64,000 nucleotides of DNA, taken from contig CAMPDV010000045.1 in assembly GCA_946699065.1 (NCBI GenBank), positions 1,008,501 to 1,072,500 on the forward strand, read 5' to 3'. This DNA is from Loxodes magnus. Its lineage: Eukaryota; Ciliophora; Karyorelictea; Loxodida; Loxodidae. The position numbers and the translations under genes are program-made. Within the stretch, counting starts at the first letter, position 1, and the number at the start of each line of letters is the position of its first letter. Shown here piece by piece: positions 35,801-48,100 of the stretch. The notes beneath the pieces are model-generated. The model ran no database searches. It worked only from the letters and a program-made list of their open reading frames with translations, and had not been told where the DNA came from.

Positions 35801-38282
35801 CAAAACTCGATGACAAGAGCCTCGTCACAAATATTTTTTAAGTTAAAATTGTCCCAATTTAAAAAATACTCTCACTCAAAAAAGGAATAATTTTCCAATG
35901 TCAAATTAATGAGTTGAGGTTTAAATAGATTTAAACATTGGAAGAATTCGAAAACACTCTAGTGAATCCAGGCATAATTTTTGGTTTGTCCTTCTTCTTT
36001 TTAAATCTAAAATGGGAGACTTCTAATTATGATCTGCTTTTGATATTCTAAAAAGTTGTAACTAGCCATTACTTCCTCTATTAATTCGTTCTAAATTATT
36101 CCTTAAGCACTCTATTTATTAGAAATCTGTTTTAGGCAGACTTTTTTGCAAATCTAGAAAACAATGGAAATAAATTCTTCTTTAAATCTTTAAAAATCTT
36201 ACTCTCTATCAAACTAAAAGAGATATTTTCCTTAGATTTTTATAGCTTCTATGAAGAAAGTTATATAAATCGTAAAAAGATTTTCTTCTTATCTTTTTTT
36301 AATTTGGTAAGTAGACAACTAATGCTAAAAATATTATTCTTTAATTTTAGTTATTAGCTTGGCAGTCTAGCATAATATGAAAGGATTTTAAATTTGCTAG
36401 ACTAACTCAATACCTTCTTTAATTATTTAAAAACATTCCTAGCATGACTTATCTTAAATTATAGTTATAAGTTCTGTTTAATTTTTTATTGTTTTTTCTA
36501 GATATTCAATAGTTGTTTTTTCGTCTACTAACTATAAATAAATTATTTGTAAATAATGCTCTTGATATTTTTCATTTATTTTAGGCCAAAAATATTACTT
36601 CCAATTCTTTCTTTATATAATTGCTTGTGTTCTAGCTAATGTTATTACTTTTGCTAGTGGAAACGTGTAGAAAATATATTAAACTACATTTTCCTAATTT
36701 TGCATTTTATCGTATGAATCAAGAATAAAAACTATTTCGCTGTCATTAGTTTTATGCATTTTGTTTATTAATTTTGCGAACTATTATTATAATATTCTCT
36801 TTATAATGCATTCATAATAGTATCTTTATCAGATTTGTCGCTTAAATCTATTATAAATGGTATTTTTTTTCTCTCTTCAACTATCTTTTCAAATAATTTT
36901 CAAGCTAGCGTTGATTTTCCGCTTCCTTTCTCACCAAGAATTAAAAGATGTCTTGGCTGTTTTGAAAGAATTTAATTGAGTAAACTTTCATCGGGTTAGA
37001 GAAATTCCTATATAGTTTCAATGGTGTCTTATAGGTTTATTTATTTATTCTAAATATTTGAACATTTATTTGGTACAAAGTAAATTCCCTTTTTAATTAG
37101 GGAAAGAAAATCATTTCCTTGAATTAGTTGCTTTTCTTCGTTTATTAAATTTTACTATTTATCTAATCAATTCTCTAAGACTCAATCAAACCCCTTTTAT
37201 TTAGAAAAATTTCAAGCTTTTAAGTAATTTTCTTAGTTCTCAATAATTATTAATACTTATTTTTCCAAATTTTCTCTTTTAATACTTAAAAAATAATCTT
37301 TTATTCTTAGATTTCCTTAATTTAGAAGAAGATTTCAGACAAAAATTTATTTTAATTTCCATTTAGAAGCTTATGTTTATAAATCTTCTTAAGTATTATT
37401 TAGCATTAAACTTTATAATCCACTGAAACTTTCGTTTTTTCCAAACACAATTTCTTCCAAAAGCTTTTAATCTTAGGATATTTGAGCTATCTCGAAAAGC
37501 TTTTAAATAGAATGATATTTGACCTATAAAGATTGCTTATGAAATTGTTGAAATATTTTTTCCACTTTTTTCTAGCAGTATTATCTTTAAGTTTCTTTAT
37601 CTTTTCAGTTTTTTATTTTATCAACTTCAGAATCCATGGTATAGATAATTAAATCGAATTTTGTATTAATGCAGTTGAATTTAGCATAATTGAATATTTC
37701 GTCGCTTAAATTACAAGCTATTTTGAGATCTTATTTATTTAAGACTTTATCAATTTGGATTATTTTATCTCTTATTTTTTATCTAGTTGAAACGTCGTTC
37801 TATGTATGATTTAGAATCTACTCTATCGTAGCAATCTCTAACCAGAGTCCAAAATCAAAAATAGTTTCTTACTTTTTTTGAAGGATAGCTTATATGCTCT
37901 CAATTTTACCTTAGTACTCTTACATTCTTTAATCTTAAATAAATTTATCCTTTCCAAGATATAAGAAAATTAGATTTCTGCAAAGCCTAGCTATATGTTT
38001 TAGTTCCAGCATCATTATTTCATCCGATGTTAAATAAATTTTTACTATTGCTTTCATCAATTTGTTTATTATAGCCATAGGTTGTAAAAGATTATTATTA
38101 TTTTGCTTTTCAAACTGTTGCCTATAATATCTTAGTTAGAATATATTTCCTTTCTTAGCGCTTCTATACAATTTTTTAGCCAATTCCCCACATTTATTTT
38201 GATTATAGTTTCTTTAAAACTCATGATTCTACTCTTAACTTTATGGATAGTTAAGATTTATTTGAGACTAATTAAAGTCCAT
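32830..38282 (-). CDS. Large NACHT ATPase with pentapeptide-like, propeller-like and zinc-binding C-terminal regions
   Basis: About 1,817 codons from ATG 38282 to TGA 32832-32830. Residues 1-440 are helical with no known domain. NACHT-type P-loop NTPase: RHLLILGEKGSGKST (Walker A, residues ~450-458), IVFILDSYDKM (Walker B, ~517-526) and a sensor-like TLARTQ. Residues ~885-940 resemble pentapeptide repeats (NADLCNGYFYKCKFS, DLTEVDFQGSTFN). About 1000-1740 is beta-rich and propeller-like. The C-terminus has Cys/His clusters (CEECYSSQNLLCWYCSQC...CIDH; YQCQLCQ...RFCEYCAEGLM) suggesting B-box or RING-like zinc binding. STAND NTPases of this layout usually act as ligand-triggered switches (family knowledge). 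Frames 38282-36783 and 36780-32830 differ by one base near 36781-36795, inside the NTPase, within an ATT-rich run: mutation, recoding or assembly error. Confidence 0.82.
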
Positions 38283-39421
38283 TTATAAATAAATGATTTT
38301 AGATGTTTAATGTAATTAAAGATATTAAACTTCTAACATAAATTATTCTTAATTATGTTGCTATTAGCTTGCTTGTAATATAACTTTTACCTAGTTAATA
38401 TATCTACTTGTATTATTTTTATCTAGTTCTAGGTTATTGCTTAATAAAGCTATTCAATATACTTAACTCCTCTAATTATAAATGATATATATAATTTGAG
38501 TTTATTTTAGTTTAAAAGGAAATAAGCTACCTAGCATTAAGATTATTTACTAAAGTTAATTAAGAAGGATAAGTAAACAATTTAATAAGCTTATTGCATG
38601 ATAATAGCTTGGTATTTAGCATTAGTTATAATATAAACTTTATGTCTTTAATTAATAATGCTAAGCATATAATGAAGTAGCTAAGATGCTTTTATAATTT
38701 AATTAGATAAAGTTTAAGTTTAGAAATTATTGTATTAATACCTTCTTATTTAGTTTACTTTACACACTAAACTCCTTCTTTTAATTTACTCTTATATCAT
38801 TTAGTTTAGTCTATATAACTATTCCCTTTTCCAACTATTTTGTCTTGCTTTAAATACTCTTATATATTAGAAGCTTAGATTATTTCTTCTATTTAAAGAT
38901 ATCTTAGTTTCTTTTTCCATCTAGTGTAATTGATAGGAGTAAGGGATTATATAATGATGGCAAAAGAAGAAAGAAATAAAAGTTATTTATAGATAAACAA
39001 AGAAAAGTGAATAGATGATAGCTTAGCTACTCTTAAAGGTTTATAGCTATTATTAGTTGAAATATAATAAAGGTAGGATAATAATTTAGTTAGGCTATTA
39101 AAGAATGGTAGCTTTATTATACTTTTAGATTTATAGTTATTAATTTAAATATAATTAGAATACTACAATCCTTTAGTCAAACAGCTTTTAGTTATATTTC
39201 ATTTTTTATTTACCTTAAAAGATATTCTTTCTCCTGCTTTTATTGCTATGATAATATAATCTTATGCTTTATAAAGTGATATTAGATATATAAAATAAAG
39301 AAGGATGAACTATTAAAGGTAATTAGATAGATAAATGAGCATTGAACTAATGATTGCTTATATAGGGTAAATATGATAAAGATTGGGTATTAAATTAAAA
39401 GTTTATTAGCAGCAAATTAAA
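38283..39421. other. Intergenic rich in TAGC/GCTA words
   Basis: Divergent region between the NACHT gene and the glycosyltransferase. It contains many AAGCTA, TAGCTT and TAGCTA words, as in 45.1-49.7 kb. No gene is seen. Confidence 0.45.
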
Positions 39422-40820
39422 ATGAAAGATAAGCTTTTAGATTTACTTTTGCTATTGTTTCTTTTTGTTTTTATCTTCGAATTAATTTCTATCTCACTTT
39501 GCCAAAAGGAAGCTCCAACTTAATAAAATTAAATAAAGAAATTATTTTAGAAACGAAACTAAACATCAAAAGTAAAGCTTTTGGCACAACCAGCCAACAA
39601 TAATTTAGAAAAGTAGCCATTCTATTTAACGAGAGAAACTCTTATTTAAGAAGTATATCTAGACAACTAAAAATATATAAGCACTTAAATTCACAAAGCT
39701 CCCGAATTATTCTAACTTTAAGAAAAGGAGAAAGACTTTAAAATTAAAGATATATATAAAAAATATTTAAGAATAGGAAGTAATTAAACAGGAAACAAAT
39801 AGATAAGCCATCATAAATACAGATAGATAGATAAAATAGAAAACTTATGCCTCTTTTAATGGAATAATTTCACTATATCAAGTGATAAAGTTATTTTTTG
39901 GACTTCATGGTTAGAAGGAACTATTTCTAAAAGGATATTATAGTTCATTGAAACTTTCTTCTACTTCCATAAAGAAGCTTAGCTAATTATAGTGTCCTTG
40001 GAAAGTGAAGATCTGAACTGTGAAATAGTAAAGTAGTTTTGGGAATTTGATTATCCTATCTATATAATGAAGATAAATTTGGAAGAATTCTTTAAAGGCT
40101 CAATCTTAGAAGCTCTTTATGAAAATATTAAGAAATATAATGAAAGTAGAGCGATTGATCAAACTGATCCTACTTTATGAAAAAGGAGGAATTTATTTCG
40201 ATGTTGATAGGATATGATTGAATGAATTTCCTCCTGTAATTAATTCTTTCAGTCAATATTTAAATGACTATCAATACTTGTATCAGCTAGATGTTATGGT
40301 ATTCTAGAAAGGCCATAACTTTTTAGAAAAAGCGATGCGATGAATAGTAGAAAAATATAATTCTGGCTAATTTTATTGAAGCCCAGATATTGCTTAAAAA
40401 ATACTTAATGAAAAGTATGAAGGAGCTATGCCTTGATTAATTCCAAAAGCTGCCTTTCATTACTTGGATTAAATGAGTAAATATGGACCTCTTGACCACA
40501 GAGTTATTCTTAAATTTTTGAACTCTAATCTAAACTCTTAAGAAATTTAATAAAAAGTTTAAGAATTAAAAAATTAAACCACTTCAATACAGATTGGCTT
40601 AAGAAGATTGAAAAGCGACACATACTTACTCAGCTCCAGAACAGTTTTAGCATATATGCTACAAAAATTTAAGGTTTTGCCAAGAAAAAAGTTAAAAGAC
40701 TGAAATAATCTTTAAAATCTCTTAATTACTAATTTTTAGGCTAATTAGTTTCTATATTTGAAACTTAATTATCCATCTCTTAACCATTCTGATCTTATAT
40801 TAAAGAAATAAAATTTATGA
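39422..40820 (+). CDS. GT32-type glycosyltransferase (DXD), type II membrane protein
   Basis: ATG 39422 is followed at once by a hydrophobic signal anchor (LLDLLLLLFLFVFIFELISI, residues ~4-25), as in Golgi type II enzymes, then a polar stem. The catalytic part reads CLFQWNNFTISSDKVIFWTS, IYIMKINLEEFFKGSILEAL, then LLYEKGGIYFDVDRIW with the conserved GGIY and the DXD motif DVD that binds the metal and nucleotide-sugar in the family, followed by FLEKAM. TGA encodes Trp several times; the stop is TGA 40818. The first 240 codons and the DXD part are in different frames, joined by one extra base near 40135-40160 (GAAAGTAGAG). Otherwise domain order and length (~466 aa) are normal, so either a recent inactivation or a base-call error. 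The sugar donor and acceptor cannot be deduced. Confidence 0.75.
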
Positions 40821-41037
40821 ATATAGTTCTAGATTTTAGCATTCAATAAGCATAAATAACTAATTTAAGTTATAATTAAAGGAATAGACTTATTTAAGTT
40901 ATAAATGTATTAGCTATTTTCAGAAATATCAGAATATTAATAAATAGTGAGAAGCATTAATAAATAACTAGAAGTTAAGAACATTTATTTCTAAAAGCAT
41001 ATAGACAAGATTAACCTACCAATAAAAGTTACTTAAT

Positions 41038-41880
41038 TCATTCATTTATAATTATTTAAGCAACTGGAAAAACTATTTTTTTCTAAATGTAAACTGTGCA
41101 TTCACCCCAACTCATTTCTTTATTGAAATAATCAATAATTCTAAAATGATATCCAGGAAGTATTTTAGTAGTCGTTATGAAAATTGTTCCATCTCTCAAG
41201 GCTTTACACTTTTCTGAAAGTTGACTCATGAGTTCTTTTTCAAAACAGGTAGAGTTAGCAAAAACAAAGGTTGCTTCATTAGTAAAATCTGATTATAAAA
41301 AGTCTTCCCTTTTGTATTAAATAGAAGGAATTTTAAATTAGTTAGGAAATAAATCTTGATTCTAGCTAACTAGTTACTAAATTTCTTACTCATATATTTG
41401 CTTTAAGTTCAAGGATTATTGAAACAAGCCAGATTATATTTCAATTCCTTTACATGCTTCAAAAGGATATAGCAAAGCTGCTGCTAAAACTGCCTTTCCA
41501 CTTCCATGTCCCAAATCATAAAAAATGCCTCCACTTTTTGCTTAAAGCATTTCTTAGCAATGCGTTTAAAGAGTGTAGAGAAATATTTCAGCAAATGCTT
41601 TAAACTTGATTTCTCCATAAACATATCTATTAGAATTCAAAATATTAAGTTTCTATCTTTCTTCTTTTGAAATCTTTAAATTTTGCTTGAGACTATTAAA
41701 TCTAGTCATCTACTTATAAATCAAATATTTTCCTTCAACGATTCGCTGATCTTCGTTAGATAAATTTGAATGTAACTTAACATAATCTTCGAATCCCTAA
41801 ACACTTTACTCTATTATCTAATATTTTAAAAGCTCATTCTCAATTTTATTTCTATACAGTAATTTAAATCCCTAATCCAT
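41038..41880 (-). CDS. DOT1-like SAM-dependent methyltransferase
   Basis: 280 residues from ATG 41880 to TGA 41040-41038, single frame. It carries VYGEIKFKAFAEIF (the YGE block that precedes the catalytic core in DOT1 proteins), GGIFYDLGHGSGKAVLAAAL (SAM-binding motif I, D122-A130), CKGIEI (motif II, acidic residue contacting ribose), ANSTCFEKELMSQL (in the position of the DOT1 NNF-type motif) and LRDGTIFITTTKILP. DOT1 enzymes methylate histone H3 Lys79 (established for the family); many protist relatives of this short form have unknown substrates, so histone specificity is inferred. Motif I has His where DOT1 usually has Ser (DLGSG). It is convergent with the glycosyltransferase gene, 217 bases apart. 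Confidence 0.85.
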
Positions 41881-42246
41881 TATTTTATTCCTTTTATTTA
41901 AAACTATTAAATATCATAAGATCCTAGCTTGCCAATGTTAAACTTAGAATTGTCATTAAGTTAAACTAACTATTAATAGCTTCTCTTTATTGCTTTATTA
42001 TAGCCACTAAATATAAGATATTGCTAGTTATTTCTATATAAATCCAATTTATGAAGGTTATTAATAAGAAACTTAAGCTAGCAATTTAAGTTCAAATGTA
42101 TCATTATTATTTTTAAAGCAGACAGAGTCTTCATATATAGACTATAATAAATTAAGAAAGATTGCTTTAAATTAATCTGAAAAAGAGATAATTGGTATGC
42201 TAGGTAAAATAACTACAAACCACATATTTATTATTATTTATTATAT
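41881..42246. other. AT-rich intergenic
   Basis: Promoter side of the methyltransferase gene and left flank of a Gag-like insertion; a (TTA)n run lies at about 42229-42246. Confidence 0.45.
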
Positions 42247-42965
42247 ATAGAAAAATGGAACATTTCTTGCAATAAATCTCTTCTTAAAGGGATTTATCTT
42301 AGTCAAAATACGATTAATAAAAAATACTTTAGGAACTTCAAGTTAGGCAATTAGAAAATTTTAAACTCTAAGAACAGTATAAGAACTAGAAAGAAAAATA
42401 GAATATCTGATAACTAACTCACAAGAGAAATAAATTGAAAGTAAACAGTCAGGAAGTAACAGAATAGAAAAATTAAACCAATTCGCAGAGTTAACTGAAA
42501 AAGTATTCTTATAAAAAATATAAGTGAATGATCCGATGGATGTTGAGCAATAGCCCATAACAACTTTCATTCCATATCGGAAAATAATGAGATACTGATA
42601 CTGCAAGCGACTAGGGCATAAAGAAAGAAGCTGCTTCCAGAATATAATTAAAAAAAAATAAAAATAAAAAACTAATGGGAAAATATTTCAGTATCCATTG
42701 CATTAAGAAGGAAACTTTATAAAAAAAATACTACAAATAAAGAATGAAGCTCCTTATATCTAATAGGTGTTTAATGAATTCAATAAAAAGTGACTGGGAT
42801 TCGACCTATCGGAAAAGATTAGAAATAACAATCTAAAATTCACCAAGATTTATGATAGACAAAATCCAAACAGATTTGAAGTTGATACTTATACCTAACT
42901 TTAAACTTAAAAGTGGTTAGCCTAAAAATGGCAGACCCACTATAATCAATTATTTATTTATATAA
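42247..42965 (+). mobile_element. Gag-like retroelement, subfamily 2 (plus copy)
   Basis: Near-copy of 25288-26005 in opposite orientation. ATG 42255. It keeps the IEKLNQFAELTEKVFLQ block, but the first Cys of its knuckle is Tyr (YWYCKRLGHKERSC, Trp coded by TGA), and a one-base deletion near TTTTAAACTC shifts the coiled-coil frame. Similarity starts about 10 bases before the ATG and stops in the ATTATTTATTTAT tail, which defines a ~720-bp unit. Confidence 0.75.
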
Positions 42966-43984
42966 ATAAAACAAAAAATATGAATAGAATCAGATTTTTG
43001 CATTCCAAAATTAAGATAAAAATAAAAAATTAGTAAGAAATATAAATTTAACTAAATTAATAGAAAAGCTAGCAAAATATTAGGACTTCAATCATAATTT
43101 GTTAAACTATTAATATTATAATATGTGCTATAAAAAATAATTAAATTAAAATAATCACAATTAAATAAAATTTCCTGATACTTGTTCACTAAGATAAATA
43201 TGATTAATAATAAAATAATAAAAATTTAAAGTAATGAACAATAAATGACAATTATATAGTTTAATTAAATAAATAAGATATTTATTACATTTATTAATTA
43301 AGATTATTTTAAAGTAACTTAAGTCTATTTTTAAAGCTTATTGTATACTTGTAAATATTTTAGCATATTTAACTTAATAATTAAAATATTATAAAACTAA
43401 CTTATAAATATTAACATTTATTTAATTTTATAAAATAACTATTTAAAAGCTTTTGCTAAGCAATTTCTTTTGTTTGATGAACATTTATTCTTAATTTTCT
43501 ATATTCTAATTTTTAATTTTGCATCAAGTATATAGCAGCTTTACATTAAAGTTTAAAAGTCCATAGTTTTTAACTATTTTAGAATCTTAAGCATAATTTA
43601 GTAACAATAACATAAAATAATTAGAAATATAGTTTGAGTTTTGTAATGAAGGGCTCCTTTATTTACATGATGATTTTATTTTTAAAACTGAGAATTTTGT
43701 ATTTTTTAATTATATTTATTATTATTATAAATTCCATAAAATAATGAATTATGCTATTTATTATTTATAATATAACTAGTTATTTAAACTCATTTTGAAA
43801 ATCATAAATTACTAATTAAATCTAAATTAAAAAGATCTAATTAAATTAATAAAATCATAAATTTAGTAGCTTATAAATTATTATTTTAATCATTTCTGCC
43901 TAAATATAAATTTAGTAAGCTACTCATAAAAGAATTTAATCAGGATTTATATTTTAATTAGCATAATCTTTAATTAGTTTAATA
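42966..43984. other. AT-rich intergenic
   Basis: A/T-rich with a (TTA)n run at about 43707-43725. No supported gene. Confidence 0.5.
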
Positions 43985-44577
43985 CTCTGATTCTTGCAAA
44001 TAATAAATAAATAAATTTGATTATAGAGCGCGCACCACTCTCGTTGATGCGCAGCTCTTTAATAAATGTTTCATACTGACATGAATGTTTGTTACTGATA
44101 AAATTATCAGATACTAATAATTCCTTGTTCAATACTGGTATAATTATTCAGTACTGATAAAAATGTTCAATACTGATATAATTTCAGAATACTCGTAATC
44201 TTATCTACTTGTTGGAGGTTCAAGGACATGGCAGGTTTGCGTCTCATTGCATCACCAAAGCAGAGGACGACATGTGTTAATTATGGGTACTTAAATTTCC
44301 CACCTCTGATGAAGTTCGCAAAATTAATTTCCTTTTGTTTCAGAATAAAAGCCAATGCCTCAGGTCAAACTAGCAAATGTCTCGAGGCCAAGCCAAAGCA
44401 GAGGAAGACATAAAGTAGATTATGGATACGTAGCTTTTCCAAGCTCTTATGAAGCCGTCCCTTGTTGTTCACCTTCGAACAACTATGGCGATTTAATAAT
44501 AATATATATAATAACCAGAACAAATTGTGATATAGGAATAAAATCAAATATAAGAACAGTCTTAAAACAATTAGCAA
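43985..44577 (-). mobile_element. Retroelement of family R, copy 3
   Basis: Minus-strand open frame from ATG 44577. It begins with a hydrophobic stretch (LIVLRLFLYLILFLY), then contains an internal duplication (LLYVFLCFGLASRH and LTHVVLCFGDAMRR, about 129 bases apart), and ends in the family R 3' block CTCTATAATCAAATTTATTTA with a TTTA tail. The end is nearly identical to copy 1 at 18.97 kb; the body is unrelated or very diverged. Confidence 0.4.
44085..44195. repeat. Degenerate ACTGATA minisatellite
   Basis: Four to five copies of a ~28-base unit around TTCAATACTGATATAATT, inside the family R copy 3 region. Confidence 0.6.
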
Positions 44578-44730
44578 GGTTGTTAAATGGAAATTGAAAA
44601 AAAAGACAAAAATTTATCAGAAAATAAAAAAGAATAGAAAGTACTGTTACTGCAAGAAAAAAAGACACTAATATAATAGTGTAGAATTTTCTATATATCC
44701 AAGAATGAATTTAACAAGAGGGTTAACAGA

Positions 44731-44931
44731 TTGACAGAAAGAATTTATATTATTGAGAGAGGATCTATTTATCAAATTAAAGAGACAAGTGCCAAAAGAA
44801 CAGTAGCAAGGTGGATAGATGATAGATGGATTGAAAATAGACAAGATTTAAAACAAGAAAAATATAAATATATTATAAACTTTTCTTTTTATCTACCAGA
44901 CTATCCTGTTTGGAAAGAGGGAAATTGGTGA
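44731..44931 (+). CDS. Short ORF, possible 3' end of another retroelement
   Basis: 66 codons free of TAA/TAG/TGA ending in TGA (TVARWIDDRWIENRQDL ... LPDYPVWKEGNW). It is followed after ~15 bases by a long (TTA)n tract, the arrangement seen at retroelement 3' ends here. The WIDxR motif resembles VWKWIDRPTND in family R copy 1 on the opposite strand. Upstream extent is unknown because the frame stays open. Confidence 0.4.
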   Translation: MTERIYIIERGSIYQIKETSAKRTVARWIDDRWIENRQDLKQEKYKYIINFSFYLPDYPVWKEGNW

Positions 44932-44944
44932 AATTCAAGAAGAT

Positions 44945-45110
44945 CTCTATACAATTTTATTTATTATTATTGTTATTATTATATTTATTATTAATATTAT
45001 CTAATATTAATATATTTTTATAACTATTATTATTAATATTATTATTATTATTAATATTATTATTGTTATTGATATTATTGATATTATTGTTATTATTATT
45101 ATTATTTAGT
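44945..45110. repeat. (TTA)n microsatellite, imperfect
   Basis: About 165 bases of TTA/TAT repeats with interspersed ATTGTT and GATATTATT variants. It probably grew from a retroelement tail. Confidence 0.85.
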
Positions 45111-48100
45111 TTAAGAGATGAGAACTTTATTATTTAAATTAGATAATTTGATTTCTTTTATATTTAACTTGCATAAGTATCTATGCTTAATTATTTTATT
45201 CCTTATTCTCAAATTATTATATCAGTTTATTTAGCTTTTAAATAAATTTTTTCCTAAATATAGTTTTGTTCTTTACCTAATTATTTGTTCTTAATCCTTT
45301 GTCATTATTAAGTTGTATAATCTAGGTACTTTTAAAATGCTAGCCTATTTAAAGGCTAATGTTGCTTACTTATTTTTAATTATTATTTTATTAAGTCTAG
45401 ATGATTTAGACTCTTTATCATATTAATTATTTTTATGATAAAATGAAATAAAAAATATCTAAAATGCATAGAAACAAAAACGTAGATAAATTAAATAAAT
45501 GCATTTAGTTGGATACCAGAGACAAATTTAATTTTAATTTAGCATAATTTTAATAATTAGATTATATATTTGATAAATATTATAATAGTTAGCTTTCTCT
45601 AAATATACTTTATATTAAAATAATAACTTTTAGCATAATTTGCTAGCTTCTATTATTCTAGTATGTTCTATATTAATTATAAGCTAACTTTATAATTTAA
45701 TTTAATTATTTATCTTTTATAATTGAATAGATACTTAAATATTCTCAAATTAGTAATTATATTTTAGCAAAATATTAGTTAAATAATTTAAATAGATAAC
45801 ATTTATAGCTTTAGAAATTATTCCTAGGTATAGATGTATTATCTTTAAACAGTAAATATTTATTAGATTAACTGGAATAATTAGAAGCTATTTTACAATT
45901 TAGATAGATTAACCTTCTTTAGATATATCTTTTATTTCTGTTATGCTTAAAAAGATTGGAAAGATCTATAATCTTAGTAAAAAAGAAGCCTGAAGATTGT
46001 ATAATTTAAATAAATTATATTCATAATTTATTATTTTCTACCTAATATAAATTAAGGAAATTTCATATAATTTAAGTAATTTTCTAAAGCTTAAAAATGA
46101 AAGAAAGCATATAAAGTAAGAATTTTTCTTAAGAAATAGGATTTTTATTCTTATAATTTAGAAAATAAAAGGTTTATTAATTTGTATTGAAGCATTGATC
46201 ATAAACAGAGGAACTATTTTAAATTGATTCATAAGTAACTTAGAACAGTTTCTTAATTATAAATAATAAAATATATAGATAAATAGAAAGTAAGGAAATT
46301 AATACTCTTATTAGTTTAACTAAAACATGAGATGCAATTTATTTAAAGACTTTAATTTGATGTATCTAACTTGCTTTTAGTGAGTATCTAGCAAGGATTA
46401 AAATGAATTATTTATTTAAGAACTTAAGCTTTATTTATGATATAATTAAACCAAAAATTAAAGTAGAAGGTTATAATTATTAACTATAAATAGCGAGTGC
46501 TATTGTTAAATAGCAAATCTCTATATCTAACTAGCAGCAGTTTAATAAATTAAATTAGGGGTAAAATAATATAATTAGCATCTATATAAATTAGTAATAT
46601 TTAAATCTTTATTTTAAATAATTTATTCATGCTATTATTTATTTAAGAGTCTAGAAACAATTTTCATAGAAGATAAATACCTTATAATCTCCAAATCTGT
46701 GATGCTCAGCTTAATAATTAGGAATGATAAAAAGTAGAATAAATAATAATTTGATAATAAGTTGTAATTTCTTATTTTATATAAATTAATTTAGAAAATT
46801 ATTTCTTAGAACTAATTATCTCAAAACTAAGCTAGATAGATAAAGAACTCTTAAAATCAAGTTATAACTAAGACTTTAAGTATATCTTTAGTTTACTATA
46901 CTTATAACATTATAATGACTGCTTTATATAAGCAATTTAAACATTCTCCTTTAATTGTTTATAGAAAAGTTAACTTTTAATTATACCTTAAGCTATATAA
47001 ATTTATTTATTAAGCAAATTAATAATATAGAGAATTAAGGGAACTTTTAATGTTTTCTTAATAAAATATATTTACTTAGAATAATGATAAATACAAAGGA
47101 AACTAAGAAATAAAGATTATATGATACGTAGAATTTGATTGTTAATAAGAAAGGATAGAGAATGCTATCTTATATATATAAAACATTTTAATCTAATTAA
47201 TAAATAAACATAGTTGTATAAATCCTATAATAAACCAATACTTATATTTCCAAAGCAACTATGCTTAAGTAAACCACTAATAACTCTAAATAACACCTTT
47301 GCTACTTTAAGGACCTATTTATCAGATCGTTTATTATATCATACTCTCCTCATAGAAATCTAACAATCAAATTAGACTTTTAAATATTATGCTTAATCAA
47401 ATGAGAATTAATAACTTAAACATAGCTCAGATGAAGCTATCTTCTACATAAATAATAAACTACTTAAATTTTATCTTTTTGCATTAATCTCAGCTGTTAA
47501 ATTTTGATGTACTCTAAACTTAATAATCTCATTTGTCTGAGTAATTAAAAAGTTCGAAACTAATCTTATGACATAATGTTTGATTATGAATAAAAGCTTA
47601 GTAAACTGGAATGCTAAAATGTCTAGTAATTGATAAACTAAAGAAATTATACAACAATGATGCTTTATCAATTATATTTAAGTAGATTATAAGTGCCTAT
47701 TATTTTAAAAGTATTTGCTAAGAAAATAAAATTCCATTCTTTAAGTAATAAGGCTATTTAAGATCTTAAGACTAAATTATTTTAGAAATTAAGTGATCTT
47801 CTTAATCTCAATATCCTTTTTCTAGGTATTATCATAACACTGATCATTATAAACCTAAATCTTTAAAGCACTAATAAAAAAAGTAGAGCCTAGCATAGTT
47901 ACTTTAAGTATTTAAAGTTATCTTAATAATTTTTAATATAGGTGACTGTAGGAAAGAAGGATATACTAAAAAGGAATTAGTTAGATATATGAAATGGTTC
48001 TACATTTATAGAATGTTTGGCTTATATCAATATTTTAATAATAGTTAGTGTAAATAGGTTTCATATAATTTTAGGGCTATTATTTTTGTTAATAGGTATG

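Noticed and set aside
36770..36810. A spliceosomal intron explaining the frame change in the NACHT gene
   Set aside because: No GT...AG segment of suitable length and phase restores the frame without removing conserved residues.
44215..44227. GGTTCAAGGAC resembling a Pol III B box, suggesting a SINE
   Set aside because: It has no partner A box at suitable distance and is not conserved at the other family R loci.
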